A stretch of DNA of 64,000 nt. It comes from M3007 sp964550795 (lineage in GTDB: Bacteria; Bacteroidota; Bacteroidia; Chitinophagales; Saprospiraceae). The stretch spans positions 1-64,000 of the forward strand of contig CAZKBH010000002.1 of assembly GCA_964550795.1 (NCBI GenBank), read 5' to 3'. A model generated the notes under the pieces. The model was not told where the DNA came from. It searched no databases and was given only the letters and a program-made list of their open reading frames with translations. The position numbers and the translations under genes are program-made. Positions 32,640 through 43,556 of the stretch are shown piece by piece. Position 1 is the first letter of the stretch; each line of letters starts with the position of its first letter.

Positions 32640-32955
32640 ATCGCGGCGACATTATAGTAGCGTAAGCGTAGAATGTTTTTCGGAACCGCGTAGCGGTGGC
32701 ATTTTTAATCATTGTTATAATGTCACCGCTACGCGGTTCTGACCCGCCCGTTGGGCTACTATAATGTCACCGCGATGCGGTTCTGACCTGCCCTTTGGGC
32801 TACTATAATGTCACCGCGATGCGGTTTTTATTTTCCGCCCGTTGGGCTACTATAATGTCACCGCGATGCGGTTTTTATTTTCCGCCCTTTGGGCTACTAT
32901 AATGTCACCGCGATGCGGTTTTTATTTTCCGCCCTTTGGGCTTGGCCGCGATGCG
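32640..32955. repeat. Tandem array, 44-47-bp unit
   Basis: Units built on GGGCTACTATAATGTCACCG and CGATGCGGTTTTTATTTTCC repeat with GTCACCG starts at 32722, 32766, 32810, 32857 and 32904; spacing is 44, 44, 47 and 47 bp. A diverged inverted copy lies at 32633-32670 (CCGCATCGCGGCGACATTAT). The array fills the space between the DUF6265-like and DUF72 genes and carries no gene. Confidence 0.85.
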
Positions 32956-32979
32956 GATTTATTGAAAGCCAAAACGGAC

Positions 32980-33888
32980 TTAAAAAAGGCTTCCTTGTTG
33001 TCCTGCCACGGGCTTTGGGCCGCGCAGCGCTACGCCGGGCATTATTTTACTAAAAGTCTGGGCGCAAAACTCCGTCAGTTCCGGACCCAGCAGGTTGTCC
33101 GGTTCGTGTGTAAAAAAATAAGCCTCATGCAAGCCCTGGTCAAACCAGTTTTTCAGCCGTTCTGCCCATTCCTCCACCCGTGTATAATCGCTGGGATGCA
33201 GACCGTTGCCTACGAACCGGATCAGGGTCCGGGCATTCGTCAGATGCAGGTGGCACACATCCCGCCGTCCGGAAACATCCGTAATCACGGCTGCTACCTG
33301 ATGTTGTTTTAAAAGTTCAAAAAAGGCCTCCGATTCTTTACAAGCCTGAAAAAAAGCGGGATGGCGTACTTCTACCGAAAGGGGAGTTCTGGAGGCGTAT
33401 TTTTCCAAAAATAGCCTCAAAGCGGGCAGGTCCTTAGGTGCGAAATGGGGCGGCAACTGAAGAAAACTACAGCCCAGGGTTTCCCCAAAATCGTCCAAGG
33501 CAGCGCAAAAAATATCAGGTTCCGCGCTGTTTAAGCCCAAATCCCGGGCATGACTGATCGTTTGGGGCACTTTTGGGCAAAATCGGAAATCTGACGGAAC
33601 TGCCTCTCGCCAACGGCGAACGGTGCTGGGGTCTGGCATCCGGTAATGGGTGGTATTAAATTCTATGGTGTTGAATTGTGCTGCATAATGCCGCAAAAAA
33701 TCCTGTTCTCGGGCACCCGGCGGATACCATTTGCCAACCCAGGGTTTCATATTATAGCCAGTTGGACCGAGGTAAATCGTCGGTGCGTTTGTCTTGGGCA
33801 ATGCGGCGAGCAAAGCGGCATTTGGAATGGGCTCGAGTGGTAGCTGAAAATCTACCTGCTCAACAGAAATGAGTTTTCCAAAATCCAT
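32980..33888 (-). CDS. DUF72 family protein (YecE-like)
   Basis: A 302-residue TIM-barrel-like protein of the DUF72 family. The recognisable segments are YLGPTGYNMKPWVGKWYPPG near residues 39-58, NTIEFNTTHYRMP (about 73-85) and the PLSVEVRHPAFF strand (about 173-184). The biochemical role is unknown, although the fold suggests a hydrolase or isomerase. It follows the OmpA-like gene by 15 bases on the same strand. Confidence 0.85.
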   Translation of the reverse strand: MDFGKLISVEQVDFQLPLEPIPNAALLAALPKTNAPTIYLGPTGYNMKPWVGKWYPPGAREQDFLRHYAAQFNTIEFNTTHYRMPDPSTVRRWREAVPSDFRFCPKVPQTISHARDLGLNSAEPDIFCAALDDFGETLGCSFLQLPPHFAPKDLPALRLFLEKYASRTPLSVEVRHPAFFQACKESEAFFELLKQHQVAAVITDVSGRRDVCHLHLTNARTLIRFVGNGLHPSDYTRVEEWAERLKNWFDQGLHEAYFFTHEPDNLLGPELTEFCAQTFSKIMPGVALRGPKPVAGQQGSLF

Positions 33889-33903
33889 ACTTTATCGTTG
33901 GAA

Positions 33904-35538
33904 TCACATTTTTCGATAAAAATACACCTCTACGCGTCGGTTTAACTGGCGGCTCTCGGGGGAATCATTCGACACAATAGGCTTTTGTGAGCCATAACCA
34001 ACATAATTGAGGCGTTTTGGGTCAATTCCCCGGGATACGAGGTAATCCAGGCATTTTTTAGCGCGTTTTTCTGATAAAAGATCATTGGCGGGTTGCCGGC
34101 CCGTATCATCGGTATGGCCTTCTATTCGCCCAAAAAGGTCGGGGTCGGTATCCAAAATCAGGACTACTTCCTCGAGCGTGGTCACGGAGGTATTGTGCCA
34201 ATCTTGCAGGGTGGAGCCAAAATAAACGGCTTTGTAAGGGACCCCAGATACCGGGGGAAGCGTTTCCGGGCAGCCATTTAGTTCTATCAGTCCAGGAATC
34301 GTTGGACATTCGTCGTCTTTATCGGCCACGCCATCGCCGTCAGAATCCGGGCAACCGCGCAGGTGTGCGGGTCCGGCGATGCCTGGACAAACGTCATAGT
34401 TGTCTGGAATTCCATCCCCATCAGAATCCGGGCAGCCCTTCCAATGCAGTTTTCCGGGCATATCCGGACAAAGGTCTTCTGCATCCGCCACGCCGTCCTG
34501 ATCGCGGTCTATGGCCGGGCAGCCGCGGTAAGCTGCGGAACCTTTGATATCGGGGCAACTATCATCTTTGTCGGCAATCCCATCACCGTCTCTATCAGGA
34601 CAGCCATAAAGGGCATACAGTCCGACCTCGGTGGGGCACTGGTCGTCTTTGTCGGCCACGCCGTCGCGATCCTGATCCGGGCAGCCAAAAAGACTGCGGA
34701 GGCCAGGTTCATCCGGGCATTCGTCGCGATCATCGGGGATTCCATCGCCATCCCGGTCGGGTGCGGGCGGCTTTTCTTCCCCTTTTGAGGTTTTTCGAGG
34801 GCTACGGATTTTTTTGGAAGATTTGCCGAAGGCATAGGCAAGTCCGGCTTGGGTGGACCAAAACAAGTCATTTTGTTCCGGGTCGCCGGCGATGCTGATG
34901 CCATCCAGGTAATCATGTATAGGTGCTCTGCCCAGGGCTTCGATTTTGAGGGAGAGGCGATTGCTGAGGCTGAAGTGAATGCCCAAGCCTACTGGAATGC
35001 TAAGATTCAGCGGGTTGGGATTCTTTTTGTCAAGTTTAGCGAGTTCGGGGTCCAGATATTCATTGGGGGTTTCGTCGTTCCAGAACACCTCGGGATTGGT
35101 ATACGTACTTCCGATGCCGAATGCGAGGAATGGGAGGATTCGGCGGCGGGTGTCGCTGAGTTTGCGGGATTTACGGCCCCGCATTTTGTACTGACCGAAG
35201 GGGTAGAGTTCGCCTATGGCGGCCAGTTCGACGAGTGGGGCGGAGAAAGAAAAGCCCCTCCGTTTTTGCCAGGCTGGTTCTGCGAAATTGGCATCATTGC
35301 CAGAAATATTGGCGTATTGCAGATTGATTCGGATGGCGAATTTATTGTTGGTTTTGTAACGCGCCAGCAGGTCAAATGTGGGATGGATGCCAAATAAGGG
35401 CTCCCCAAAGCGTATTTGATTGGTTTCACCAACATATCCTCCAATACCTGCCCCAAGACCAACTTCCCAGGGAGATGGCGTTTGAGCAAGGGCGCAGAAA
35501 GGAATGGTTAGCCAGATGCTAAGGATTATGTTTCTCAT
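33904..35538 (-). CDS. OmpA family protein with thrombospondin type 3 repeats
   Basis: A 544-residue outer-membrane protein with a signal peptide (about 1-18). An N-terminal eight-strand-type barrel (about 20-235) is followed by about seven calcium-binding thrombospondin-3 repeats (pattern DRDGDGIPDDRDECPDEPG, about 255-420). The C-terminal OmpA peptidoglycan-binding domain has GHTDDTGRQPAND and LSEKRAKKCLDYL (about 470-495). It probably ties the outer membrane to the cell wall. Confidence 0.9.
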   Translation of the reverse strand: MRNIILSIWLTIPFCALAQTPSPWEVGLGAGIGGYVGETNQIRFGEPLFGIHPTFDLLARYKTNNKFAIRINLQYANISGNDANFAEPAWQKRRGFSFSAPLVELAAIGELYPFGQYKMRGRKSRKLSDTRRRILPFLAFGIGSTYTNPEVFWNDETPNEYLDPELAKLDKKNPNPLNLSIPVGLGIHFSLSNRLSLKIEALGRAPIHDYLDGISIAGDPEQNDLFWSTQAGLAYAFGKSSKKIRSPRKTSKGEEKPPAPDRDGDGIPDDRDECPDEPGLRSLFGCPDQDRDGVADKDDQCPTEVGLYALYGCPDRDGDGIADKDDSCPDIKGSAAYRGCPAIDRDQDGVADAEDLCPDMPGKLHWKGCPDSDGDGIPDNYDVCPGIAGPAHLRGCPDSDGDGVADKDDECPTIPGLIELNGCPETLPPVSGVPYKAVYFGSTLQDWHNTSVTTLEEVVLILDTDPDLFGRIEGHTDDTGRQPANDLLSEKRAKKCLDYLVSRGIDPKRLNYVGYGSQKPIVSNDSPESRQLNRRVEVYFYRKM

Positions 35539-35722
35539 ATTAAAGCGATCGATTGAAATGGGGCCACAAAATACCTATAATTGGGGATTCAGGTTATAAT
35601 TTACTGCTACATATTGTCGAGACCAAATTTTTGGAACAATCAACGCCCTCTGGCGCTCAACTGACCTATTCAGGATACACACAGGCAAAACGCTGCCATT
35701 GTTCGAAGTGAGCGTGTGTTAG

Positions 35723-35778
35723 TTCCACTTTTTCCCACAGGGCAGCCCGAAAAAAACAACGGCTTCCACTTTTTCCCA
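35723..35778 (-). promoter_or_regulatory. Two candidate MraZ boxes, upstream pair
   Basis: On the minus strand, TGGGAAAAAGTGGAA occurs at 35723-35737 and again at 35764-35778. Each holds two TGGnA pentamers ten bases apart, the spacing reported for MraZ operators in other bacteria. A TACTTTTG sequence (35806-35813, plus strand) follows and could be the -7 box of a distal promoter. Confidence 0.5.
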
Positions 35779-36010
35779 CAAAGTTCTCATTTTGTCACTT
35801 GTTTTTACTTTTGTGCTCCAATTGTCGTGGAATTAACGCACTTGCGGAAGTTTTTTCATCGATACTTTGGCGTCCTAGGGGATAGTTTTTAATTTTTGTG
35901 GAAAAATTTTAAAAAAGAACAAAAGTTTTATTTTTATTAAAACATTGATAATCAATATTTTATAAAATAGTTAAAAATTTTTATTTTTAAAAATGAACAT
36001 AAAGTGGTGA

Positions 36011-36045
36011 TTTGTGGGAAAATATGGAAACTGCCATTACTTTTG
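36011..36045 (+). promoter_or_regulatory. dcw promoter with MraZ-type box
   Basis: TTTG (36011-36014) and TACTTTTG (36038-36045) form a Bacteroidota promoter with a 23-base spacer. The spacer holds TGGGAAAATATGGAA (36015-36029), two TGGnA pentamers ten bases apart in direct orientation. A repressor bound there would occlude the promoter 74 bases ahead of mraZ. The region 35539-36118 is AT-rich and shows no gene. Confidence 0.65.
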
Positions 36046-36118
36046 TCCCTGTGAATTGGTGACCGATCCCACATTTGTCCCGACTCATACTTAGCAGAAT
36101 TAACAGTCCCACACTACA

Positions 36119-36595
36119 ATGCAACTCATCGGTGAATATCCGGTGTCCCTTGATGATAAGGGTCGCTTGCGCTTACCTACCGCGCTGCTCCGTCAGTTAC
36201 CTGCTTTAAGTGCAGGTGCTAACGGCGAGGCTGCGGCGTATGAGTTTGTAGTAAACCGGGGGTTTGAGAAGTGTCTCACACTTTACCCCAAACCGGTCTG
36301 GGACGGCATCGCTGCCAAGTTGAGCCGTCTCAATAGTTTCAATGACCGGAACCGCGCCTTTGTACGCTCCTTTCACTACGGAGCATACCCTCTTACGACT
36401 GATAGCGCGGACAGAATCCTGTTGCAGAAGCCTTTGTTGGATTATGCGGGTATCGCCAAGGAAGCAGTATTGCTCGCGATGAACGGCAAGATCGAAATCT
36501 GGTCGCCTGAGCACTACGCATCCACCGCAGCATTTGATCCGAACGAATTTGCCGATTTGGCCAACGATGTGATGGGGGATAGTAATGATGAATGA
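36119..36595 (+). CDS. mraZ: Transcriptional regulator MraZ
   Basis: A 158-residue protein of two SpoVT/AbrB-like domains, each with the DxxGR-type turn (SLDDKGRLRLPTALL near 10-24; TTDSADRILLQKPLL near 95-109). MraZ binds repeated TGGGA-like pentamers at the head of the dcw cluster and represses it. Matching pentamer pairs are present upstream. The last residues, SNDE, run into the ATGATGAATGA repeat, which supplies the stop. Confidence 0.95.
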   Translation: MQLIGEYPVSLDDKGRLRLPTALLRQLPALSAGANGEAAAYEFVVNRGFEKCLTLYPKPVWDGIAAKLSRLNSFNDRNRAFVRSFHYGAYPLTTDSADRILLQKPLLDYAGIAKEAVLLAMNGKIEIWSPEHYASTAAFDPNEFADLANDVMGDSNDE

Positions 36596-36692
36596 TGAAT
36601 GATAAATGATGAATTTCCGACGCGCTTAGTATTCATCATTCATCATTCATCATTCATCCTTAAATTCATCATTCATCATTTATCATTAAAGA
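36584..36692. repeat. Inverted ATGAATG arms between mraZ and rsmH
   Basis: A C-poor arm made of TGATGAA heptamers (36584-36613) begins across the mraZ stop codon. Its complement, TTCATCA heptamers (36632-36687), ends eight bases before the rsmH ATG. The arms can pair over more than 20 bases around CGCGCTTAG. The right arm lacks G. Confidence 0.85.
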
Positions 36693-36695
36693 TAG

Positions 36696-37616
36696 ATGGA
36701 GTACCACGAGTCCGTCCTTTTACACGAAAGCATTGATTTGCTGGGGGTTAAGCCTGGTGGCGTTTACGTAGATGCTACGTTTGGCGGGGGTGGTCATTCC
36801 AAATTGATCCTCGAAAAAATGGGCGGGAAAGGCCGCTTGTTTGCCTTTGATCAGGACGAAGACGCGAAACGAAACACGGAACAGGAGGCGTTTTCGACCA
36901 ATCCGGATTTTTTGTTCGTGCCGTCCAATTTCAGGCATTTGAAAAGACAGTTGCGGGCAGAAGGAATTCGCGCAGGCACCGTGACAGGCATTTTGGCCGA
37001 TCTGGGAGTAAGCAGTCACCAGCTGAATACTGCCGAGCGCGGATTTTCGTATCGCTTTGAGGCCGATCTGGATATGCGGATGAGTCGCCACGAGGTAGAA
37101 ACCGCCGCTGATTTGCTGAACACCCGTAGTGCGGTGGAATTGCAGCGTATTTTCAGTGAACTGGGCGAGGTGCGGAATTCCAAAACATTGGCACTTGCAG
37201 TGGTGCAGGAAAGAGAAAAAAAGCCCTTCCGCACCACAGGCGATTTGGTCGAATTGTGCAGCAGAAACCTTCTCGGCGAACGAATGCGCTACCTCTCGCA
37301 GGTATTCCAGGCCCTTCGGATGGAAGCAAACGATGAATTGGGTTCGCTGGAAGATTTTATGAAAGACGCACTCGAAATGCTTGCGCCCGGCGGACGATTG
37401 GCCATCATTACATTCCACTCGCTGGAAGACCGGATGGTGAAGAATTTTATGAAAACAGGCAATGTAGCAGGCGAACCGGACAAGGATTTTTACGGAAACA
37501 TCACAAAAACCTGGGATATGATAACCAAAAAGCCCGTGGAAGCCAGCCAAGCAGAAACCAAACAAAACACCCGATCCAGAAGCGCAAAACTCCGAGTAGC
37601 AGCAAAAATTAGGTAA
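36696..37616 (+). CDS. rsmH: 16S rRNA (cytosine(1402)-N4)-methyltransferase RsmH
   Basis: A 306-residue enzyme that N4-methylates C1402 of 16S rRNA. Diagnostic segments are YHESVLLHESIDLL (about 3-16), the SAM motif YVDATFGGGGHSKLIL (about 24-39), ILADLGVSSHQLN (about 100-112) and ITFHSLEDRMVKNF (about 239-252). Length is standard. It is the second gene of the dcw cluster. The stop is followed immediately by the G-rich arm of a CACATTGACC-type repeat. Confidence 0.96.
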   Translation: MEYHESVLLHESIDLLGVKPGGVYVDATFGGGGHSKLILEKMGGKGRLFAFDQDEDAKRNTEQEAFSTNPDFLFVPSNFRHLKRQLRAEGIRAGTVTGILADLGVSSHQLNTAERGFSYRFEADLDMRMSRHEVETAADLLNTRSAVELQRIFSELGEVRNSKTLALAVVQEREKKPFRTTGDLVELCSRNLLGERMRYLSQVFQALRMEANDELGSLEDFMKDALEMLAPGGRLAIITFHSLEDRMVKNFMKTGNVAGEPDKDFYGNITKTWDMITKKPVEASQAETKQNTRSRSAKLRVAAKIR

Positions 37617-37843
37617 TGAGATCAATGTGGGGAATGTGGACAATGTGGGGAATATGGTCGTTTGTCAATCAAATCAATAGAATCAATCGTATGAATCCCT
37701 GCATTAATCACTTTACCCGCCGAATCCTAAGCGTAGGCGGGACACATTGACCACATTAATCACATTAATCACATTAATCACATTCCCCACATTGACCACA
37801 TTGTCCACATTGACCACATTGACCACATTGATCTCATTCCCAC
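37617..37843. repeat. Inverted CACATTGACC arms between rsmH and ftsL
   Basis: After the stop, GATCAATGTGGGGAATGTGG and related sequence form a C-poor arm (37619-37655). From 37742 to 37840 the complement, CACATTGACC and CACATTAAT units, runs to the ftsL ATG. A CCCGCC-GGCGGG hairpin (about 37713-37737) and AATCAATC-type units lie between. The same CACATTGACC family precedes ftsQ. Confidence 0.85.
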
Positions 37844-37844
37844 A

Positions 37845-38153
37845 ATGGCTAACAAATTACTCAATGCCTTAAACGTAAGTCGCCACACCACAGATTTGGT
37901 ATTTGGCAACTTTCAATTCCTGCTCTTTTTGGGTGGTTTGGGCATTCTGTATATCGCCAATGCGCATTATTCCGAAAAAGGCGTGCGCCGGATACAGTCA
38001 TTGCAAAAAGAAATTAAGGAGCTTAAATGGGAATACACTTCTATTAAAAGCGAAACGATGTATAAATCCATGCAGTCACAAATAGATGAAAGTATGGAGC
38101 CGATGGGATTGGATCTGGAGAATAAGGGGCTGAAAGTGATACGGGTAGAATAA
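37845..38153 (+). CDS. ftsL: FtsL-like division protein
   Basis: A 102-residue bitopic protein: short cytoplasmic part, one transmembrane helix (about 22-41, FQFLLFLGGLGILYIA), then a coiled-coil-like periplasmic segment (about 45-75). Size, topology and position between rsmH and the transpeptidase gene identify it as the FtsL-type partner of FtsQ and the septal synthase complex. Sequence similarity to other FtsL proteins is low, as is normal for the family. Confidence 0.8.
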   Translation: MANKLLNALNVSRHTTDLVFGNFQFLLFLGGLGILYIANAHYSEKGVRRIQSLQKEIKELKWEYTSIKSETMYKSMQSQIDESMEPMGLDLENKGLKVIRVE

Positions 38154-38177
38154 TTCATCATTCATCATTAATAAACC

Positions 38178-40343
38178 GTGTTAAACATCAAAAACGAAGT
38201 CCTTGTCCGTGTGTACTCGGTTGCCGCCGTAGTACTCATCGTGGCGGTTGTGATTTTGACGCGATTGTTTACACTGACGGTTACGGATGCACACAAATGG
38301 GAAGCGAAGGCAGATAGTTTATATGTGAAACTGGTAGATGTGCCCAGTCAGCGGGGGAATATTTTGGCGGATGATGGCTCTTTGCTTGCGACTTCCTTGC
38401 CGTTCTTTGACATACATTTTGACGCAAAAGCTGAAGGACTCACGTCTGAAATCTTCAACGATCAGGCCGTGGACAGCCTCTCCTGGTTGCTCTCTACCTA
38501 TATTGATCAGCAATATACGCCCGGGGCATACCGCCAATGGCTCGATACTTTGCGCGCCGCTGATCCGCGGACAAGAGGGATTCGATATGTGCCGATTGCA
38601 AAGAACCTTTCTTATTCCAAGTATCTGTTAATCAAGAGTTTTCCAATATTCCGGGAGGGCCGCCACGCGGGTGGTTTTATCGCCGAACAGATCAGCAAAC
38701 GGGAACGGCCCTTTAAGATTTTGGCCCAACGAACCATCGGATATGCCCAAAGAGAAGGGGCGCTACCAGTGGGAATAGAAGGTAGTTTCAATACCATTCT
38801 GGACGGAAAACGAGACAATCAGCCCAAACAACTGATGCTTCGGGTGCCAGGAGACGTGTATATCCCGGTCAACGACCTCGCAGAAATTGAACCCGCCTCC
38901 GGCGATGATGTGGTAACGACCATTGACATCAATATCCAGGATGCCGCGGAAGCTGCCCTGCTCAGTGCCTGCCAAGTCCACAATGCCGATCATGGTTGTG
39001 CCATCGTGATGGAGGTAAAAACCGGAAAAATCCGTGCCATCGCCAATATCGGTCGCACAGAGTCGAACGGTAAAACAGGCTACTGGGAGACCTACAACTA
39101 TGCTGTGGGTGAGCGTGTAGAACCTGGTTCTATTTTTAAACTGGCTTCCTTCATGGCCATGATGGAAGCGGGTGAATTGGAGGATTTTGAAGAAAAAATA
39201 CCCGTTTACGGCGGCAAAGTGAAGATTTACGAGGAAGAACTCGTGGATGCTATGCCGCATGGCCTCGACTCCATGACCATCCGTCAGATTTTCGCTCAAT
39301 CGTCCAACGTGGGCACCGCAACACTTACGCAGAAGTTTTTCAAAAACGACCCATCGGCCTTTGTAAAACACCTGCGTGATTTCAATCTTGATATGCCCAC
39401 AGGCATTGAAATCGGGGGGGAAGAAAATCCGATTCTAAAAGATCCCAAAGACCCCAAAAGTGAGTGGAGCGGCACTACACTTCCCTGGATGAGCATTGGA
39501 TATGAAATGTTGCTCACCCCGCTTCAAATGCTCACGTTTTACAACGCCGTGGCCAACGATGGTCGCATGATGAAACCATACCTCGTGCAACGCACGGAAC
39601 ATTACGGCGAGGTAATTAAAGAATTTAGACCCTACACCATTAAACGAAGCATTGCCTCCAAAAACACCATTCGCCAAGCCAAGGAATTACTGAAAGAAGT
39701 GGTAGAAACGGGCACAGCAAAGAATATTAACCCGGTGTACTATGCGATAGCAGGTAAAACGGGGACGGCACAGTTGAATTATCACAAATTCCGGGCCTCC
39801 AAGGGTATTCGGCACCAGGCAGGTTTTTGTGGGTTTTTCCCAGCTGACAACCCTGTGTATTCCTGTATTGTGGTGATTAGCGAGCCAGAACGCGGCGGTT
39901 ATCACGGCTCAGAAGTTGCGGCGCCCGTGTTTCGCCAGATCGCGGATAAATGCTTTGCGATGAAGGCTGAAATGCACAAACCAATCAATGCAGAAAAACC
40001 ATTGCCCCTGAAATACAGCCAGATGCCGAGTTATGATGCGGGTTCAAAAAAAGATATAGAGGGCAGTCTCCGCTGGCTTGGGCTGGATTTCAACCCTGCC
40101 GCAGATTTGGAAGAATGGGGAGTAATTATTGCCAAAGACAGCCTTGGACTAACCATGCAAAACCGGACCGTGGGCGATAAAAATATCCCTTCTGTGGTTG
40201 GTATGGGTTTGAAAGACGCGATTTATCTGCTGGAAAATAGAGGTTGTAAAGTGCGCGTGGAAGGCGTAGGCAAGGTGCGGCGGCAAAGTTTGGCACCAGG
40301 AACGCGAGCGAGCGGGCAGACTTGTGTGCTTTTTTTAGAGTAA
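38178..40343 (+). CDS. ftsI: Septal peptidoglycan transpeptidase (FtsI/PBP3-like) with PASTA domain
   Basis: A 721-residue penicillin-binding protein that cross-links septal peptidoglycan. It starts at GTG, with one transmembrane helix (about 13-33), a dimerisation domain, and the transpeptidase motifs S318-I-F-K321, SSN (375-377) and KTGT (527-530). A PASTA-like domain closes the protein (about 655-720, NIPSVVGMGLKDAIYLLENR). The GTG follows a short TTCATCATTAATAAACC leader. It is 14 bases ahead of murE. Confidence 0.93.
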   Translation: MLNIKNEVLVRVYSVAAVVLIVAVVILTRLFTLTVTDAHKWEAKADSLYVKLVDVPSQRGNILADDGSLLATSLPFFDIHFDAKAEGLTSEIFNDQAVDSLSWLLSTYIDQQYTPGAYRQWLDTLRAADPRTRGIRYVPIAKNLSYSKYLLIKSFPIFREGRHAGGFIAEQISKRERPFKILAQRTIGYAQREGALPVGIEGSFNTILDGKRDNQPKQLMLRVPGDVYIPVNDLAEIEPASGDDVVTTIDINIQDAAEAALLSACQVHNADHGCAIVMEVKTGKIRAIANIGRTESNGKTGYWETYNYAVGERVEPGSIFKLASFMAMMEAGELEDFEEKIPVYGGKVKIYEEELVDAMPHGLDSMTIRQIFAQSSNVGTATLTQKFFKNDPSAFVKHLRDFNLDMPTGIEIGGEENPILKDPKDPKSEWSGTTLPWMSIGYEMLLTPLQMLTFYNAVANDGRMMKPYLVQRTEHYGEVIKEFRPYTIKRSIASKNTIRQAKELLKEVVETGTAKNINPVYYAIAGKTGTAQLNYHKFRASKGIRHQAGFCGFFPADNPVYSCIVVISEPERGGYHGSEVAAPVFRQIADKCFAMKAEMHKPINAEKPLPLKYSQMPSYDAGSKKDIEGSLRWLGLDFNPAADLEEWGVIIAKDSLGLTMQNRTVGDKNIPSVVGMGLKDAIYLLENRGCKVRVEGVGKVRRQSLAPGTRASGQTCVLFLE

Positions 40344-40357
40344 TAACAAAGTAAAAC

Positions 40358-41958
<1,601 letters not shown>

Positions 41959-42104
41959 GACCCGCCTTCGCTGAAGCTATGGCGGGTAAAGATAAAATAG
42001 TGGAGGGACTACTATTTTGATTTTGAGCAGGTTGCGGGGCGATGCAACATCGCCCCACAACCAAATTTGAGCAGCCAACACAGCGTGAGTGATTATGCCA
42101 GGCT

Positions 42105-42173
42105 TTGCTAGTCAATCGAATCAATCGAATCAATCGAATCAATCGTCAAAAATCGAATCAATCGAATCAATCA
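42105..42173. repeat. GAATCAATC leader repeat before mraY
   Basis: About eight near-perfect copies of the 9-base unit AATCAATCG run directly into the mraY ATG at 42174. An upstream in-frame ATG at 42105 would translate the repeat as a run of Asn-Arg-Ile and is rejected as the start. Confidence 0.85.
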
Positions 42174-43433
42174 ATGCTTGTCCACCTATTTGAATATCTA
42201 CAGGAACATTACGACCTGCCGGGCGCGGGTTTGTTCAAATTCATCTCGTTTCGGGCGGGATTAGCGATGATTTTATCGCTGCTGATTTCGATGATTATTG
42301 GGAAGCGGATTATTGATTGGTTGCGCTCCCTGCAGATTGGCGAAACGGTTCGTGATCTTGGACTGGCAGGACAAACCTCAAAAGCAGGCACCCCAACGAT
42401 GGGCGGTATCATCATTGTGGCAGCTACGCTGATTCCTTGTTTGCTGATGGCGCGGCTCGATAATGTGTACATTTTGCTCATGTTGTTCAGCACCGTTTGG
42501 ATGTTCGCGATTGGTTTTATGGATGATTACATTAAGGTGTTTAAAAAAGATAAACAAGGGCTGAAAGGCCAATTTAAAATACTCGGACAGGTAGGATTGG
42601 GATTGATTGTAGGGATTACCATGTTGGTAAATGACGAAGTGGTGGTACGAATGGAACCTGAAGTGGCCAATGAAAAAGGTTATGAGATCATGGAGACGCT
42701 TTTTGTCAAAGATCCAACTGCCCCCAATACCTACAAGGAAATGGTGTATGTGAAAGCTGCAATTACCAATGTGCCGTTCTTTAAAAACAATGAGCTCGAT
42801 TATTCGCGCTTTCTGTGGTTTTTAGGGGATAATATCGGGAATTTAAGCAGTATTTTCTTTGTTATCATGGTCATTTTAGTCATTACGGCAGTGAGTAATG
42901 GAGCGAATTTGACGGATGGTTTAGATGGTCAGGCGGCGGGTGTTTCGGCTATTGTGATTGCAGCATTGGGGATGTTGGCCTATTTAAGTGGCAACTCCGT
43001 GGCGGCTGATTTTTTGAAGATTTTCTATATCCCGTATAGCAGTGAGTTGGTGATTTTTTCAGCTTGTCTGCTGGGTGGATGTATTGGATTTTTGTGGTAC
43101 AATGTGTTCCCGGCCCGGGTTTTTATGGGCGATACGGGAAGTTTGACCCTGGGCGGAATTATAGCTGCACTGGCAATTGTGACGCGAAAAGAGTTATTGA
43201 TTCCACTGTTGTGTGGAGTGTTTTTGGTGGAGAATTTATCAGTGATTATCCAGGTATGGTATTTCAAATATACCAAACGGAAATACGGAGAAGGGCGAAG
43301 GGTGTTTTTGATGGCTCCGTTGCACCATCATTATCAGAAGAAAGGGTATCATGAAGTGACGATTTCTGTGCGTTTTTGGATTGTGCAGATTTTGTTGGCG
43401 GTGGCGACGATTATTACTTTGAAGATTCGGTAG
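42174..43433 (+). CDS. mraY: Phospho-MurNAc-pentapeptide transferase MraY
   Basis: A 419-residue polytopic membrane enzyme that moves phospho-MurNAc-pentapeptide to undecaprenyl phosphate, making lipid I. Conserved aspartate motifs are FMDDYIKV (about 119-126), NLTDGLDGQAAG (about 245-256) and FMGDTGSLTLGG (about 317-328). The HHHYQKKG segment (about 382-389) is also present. The start at 42174 (MLVHLFEYL) is the conserved one. Length is longer than the enterobacterial enzyme, as usual in Bacteroidota. Confidence 0.95.
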   Translation: MLVHLFEYLQEHYDLPGAGLFKFISFRAGLAMILSLLISMIIGKRIIDWLRSLQIGETVRDLGLAGQTSKAGTPTMGGIIIVAATLIPCLLMARLDNVYILLMLFSTVWMFAIGFMDDYIKVFKKDKQGLKGQFKILGQVGLGLIVGITMLVNDEVVVRMEPEVANEKGYEIMETLFVKDPTAPNTYKEMVYVKAAITNVPFFKNNELDYSRFLWFLGDNIGNLSSIFFVIMVILVITAVSNGANLTDGLDGQAAGVSAIVIAALGMLAYLSGNSVAADFLKIFYIPYSSELVIFSACLLGGCIGFLWYNVFPARVFMGDTGSLTLGGIIAALAIVTRKELLIPLLCGVFLVENLSVIIQVWYFKYTKRKYGEGRRVFLMAPLHHHYQKKGYHEVTISVRFWIVQILLAVATIITLKIR

Positions 43434-43553
43434 GAACACGGAATAAACTGAGAGAACACCGAATTGACCGAAAACACTGATACCACCGAATTAATTTAAG
43501 GAACACCGATTCGGTGGTTTCAGTAAAATCGGTTCTATCGGTGTTCAGATAAA
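43434..43553. repeat. ACCGA-type inverted repeat between mraY and murD
   Basis: GAACACCGAATTGACCGAAA and CTGATACCACCGAATTA are followed by complementary CCGATTCGGTGGTTTCAGTA and ATCGGTTCTATCGGTGTTC. The arms can pair around the middle. The family is the one seen at 17775-18490. The right arm ends a few bases before the murD ATG. Confidence 0.8.
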
Positions 43554-43556
43554 AAC

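Noticed and set aside
42105..42173. N-terminal extension of MraY
   Set aside because: The extra 23 residues are the translated AATCAATCG repeat; the conserved N-terminus begins at 42174.
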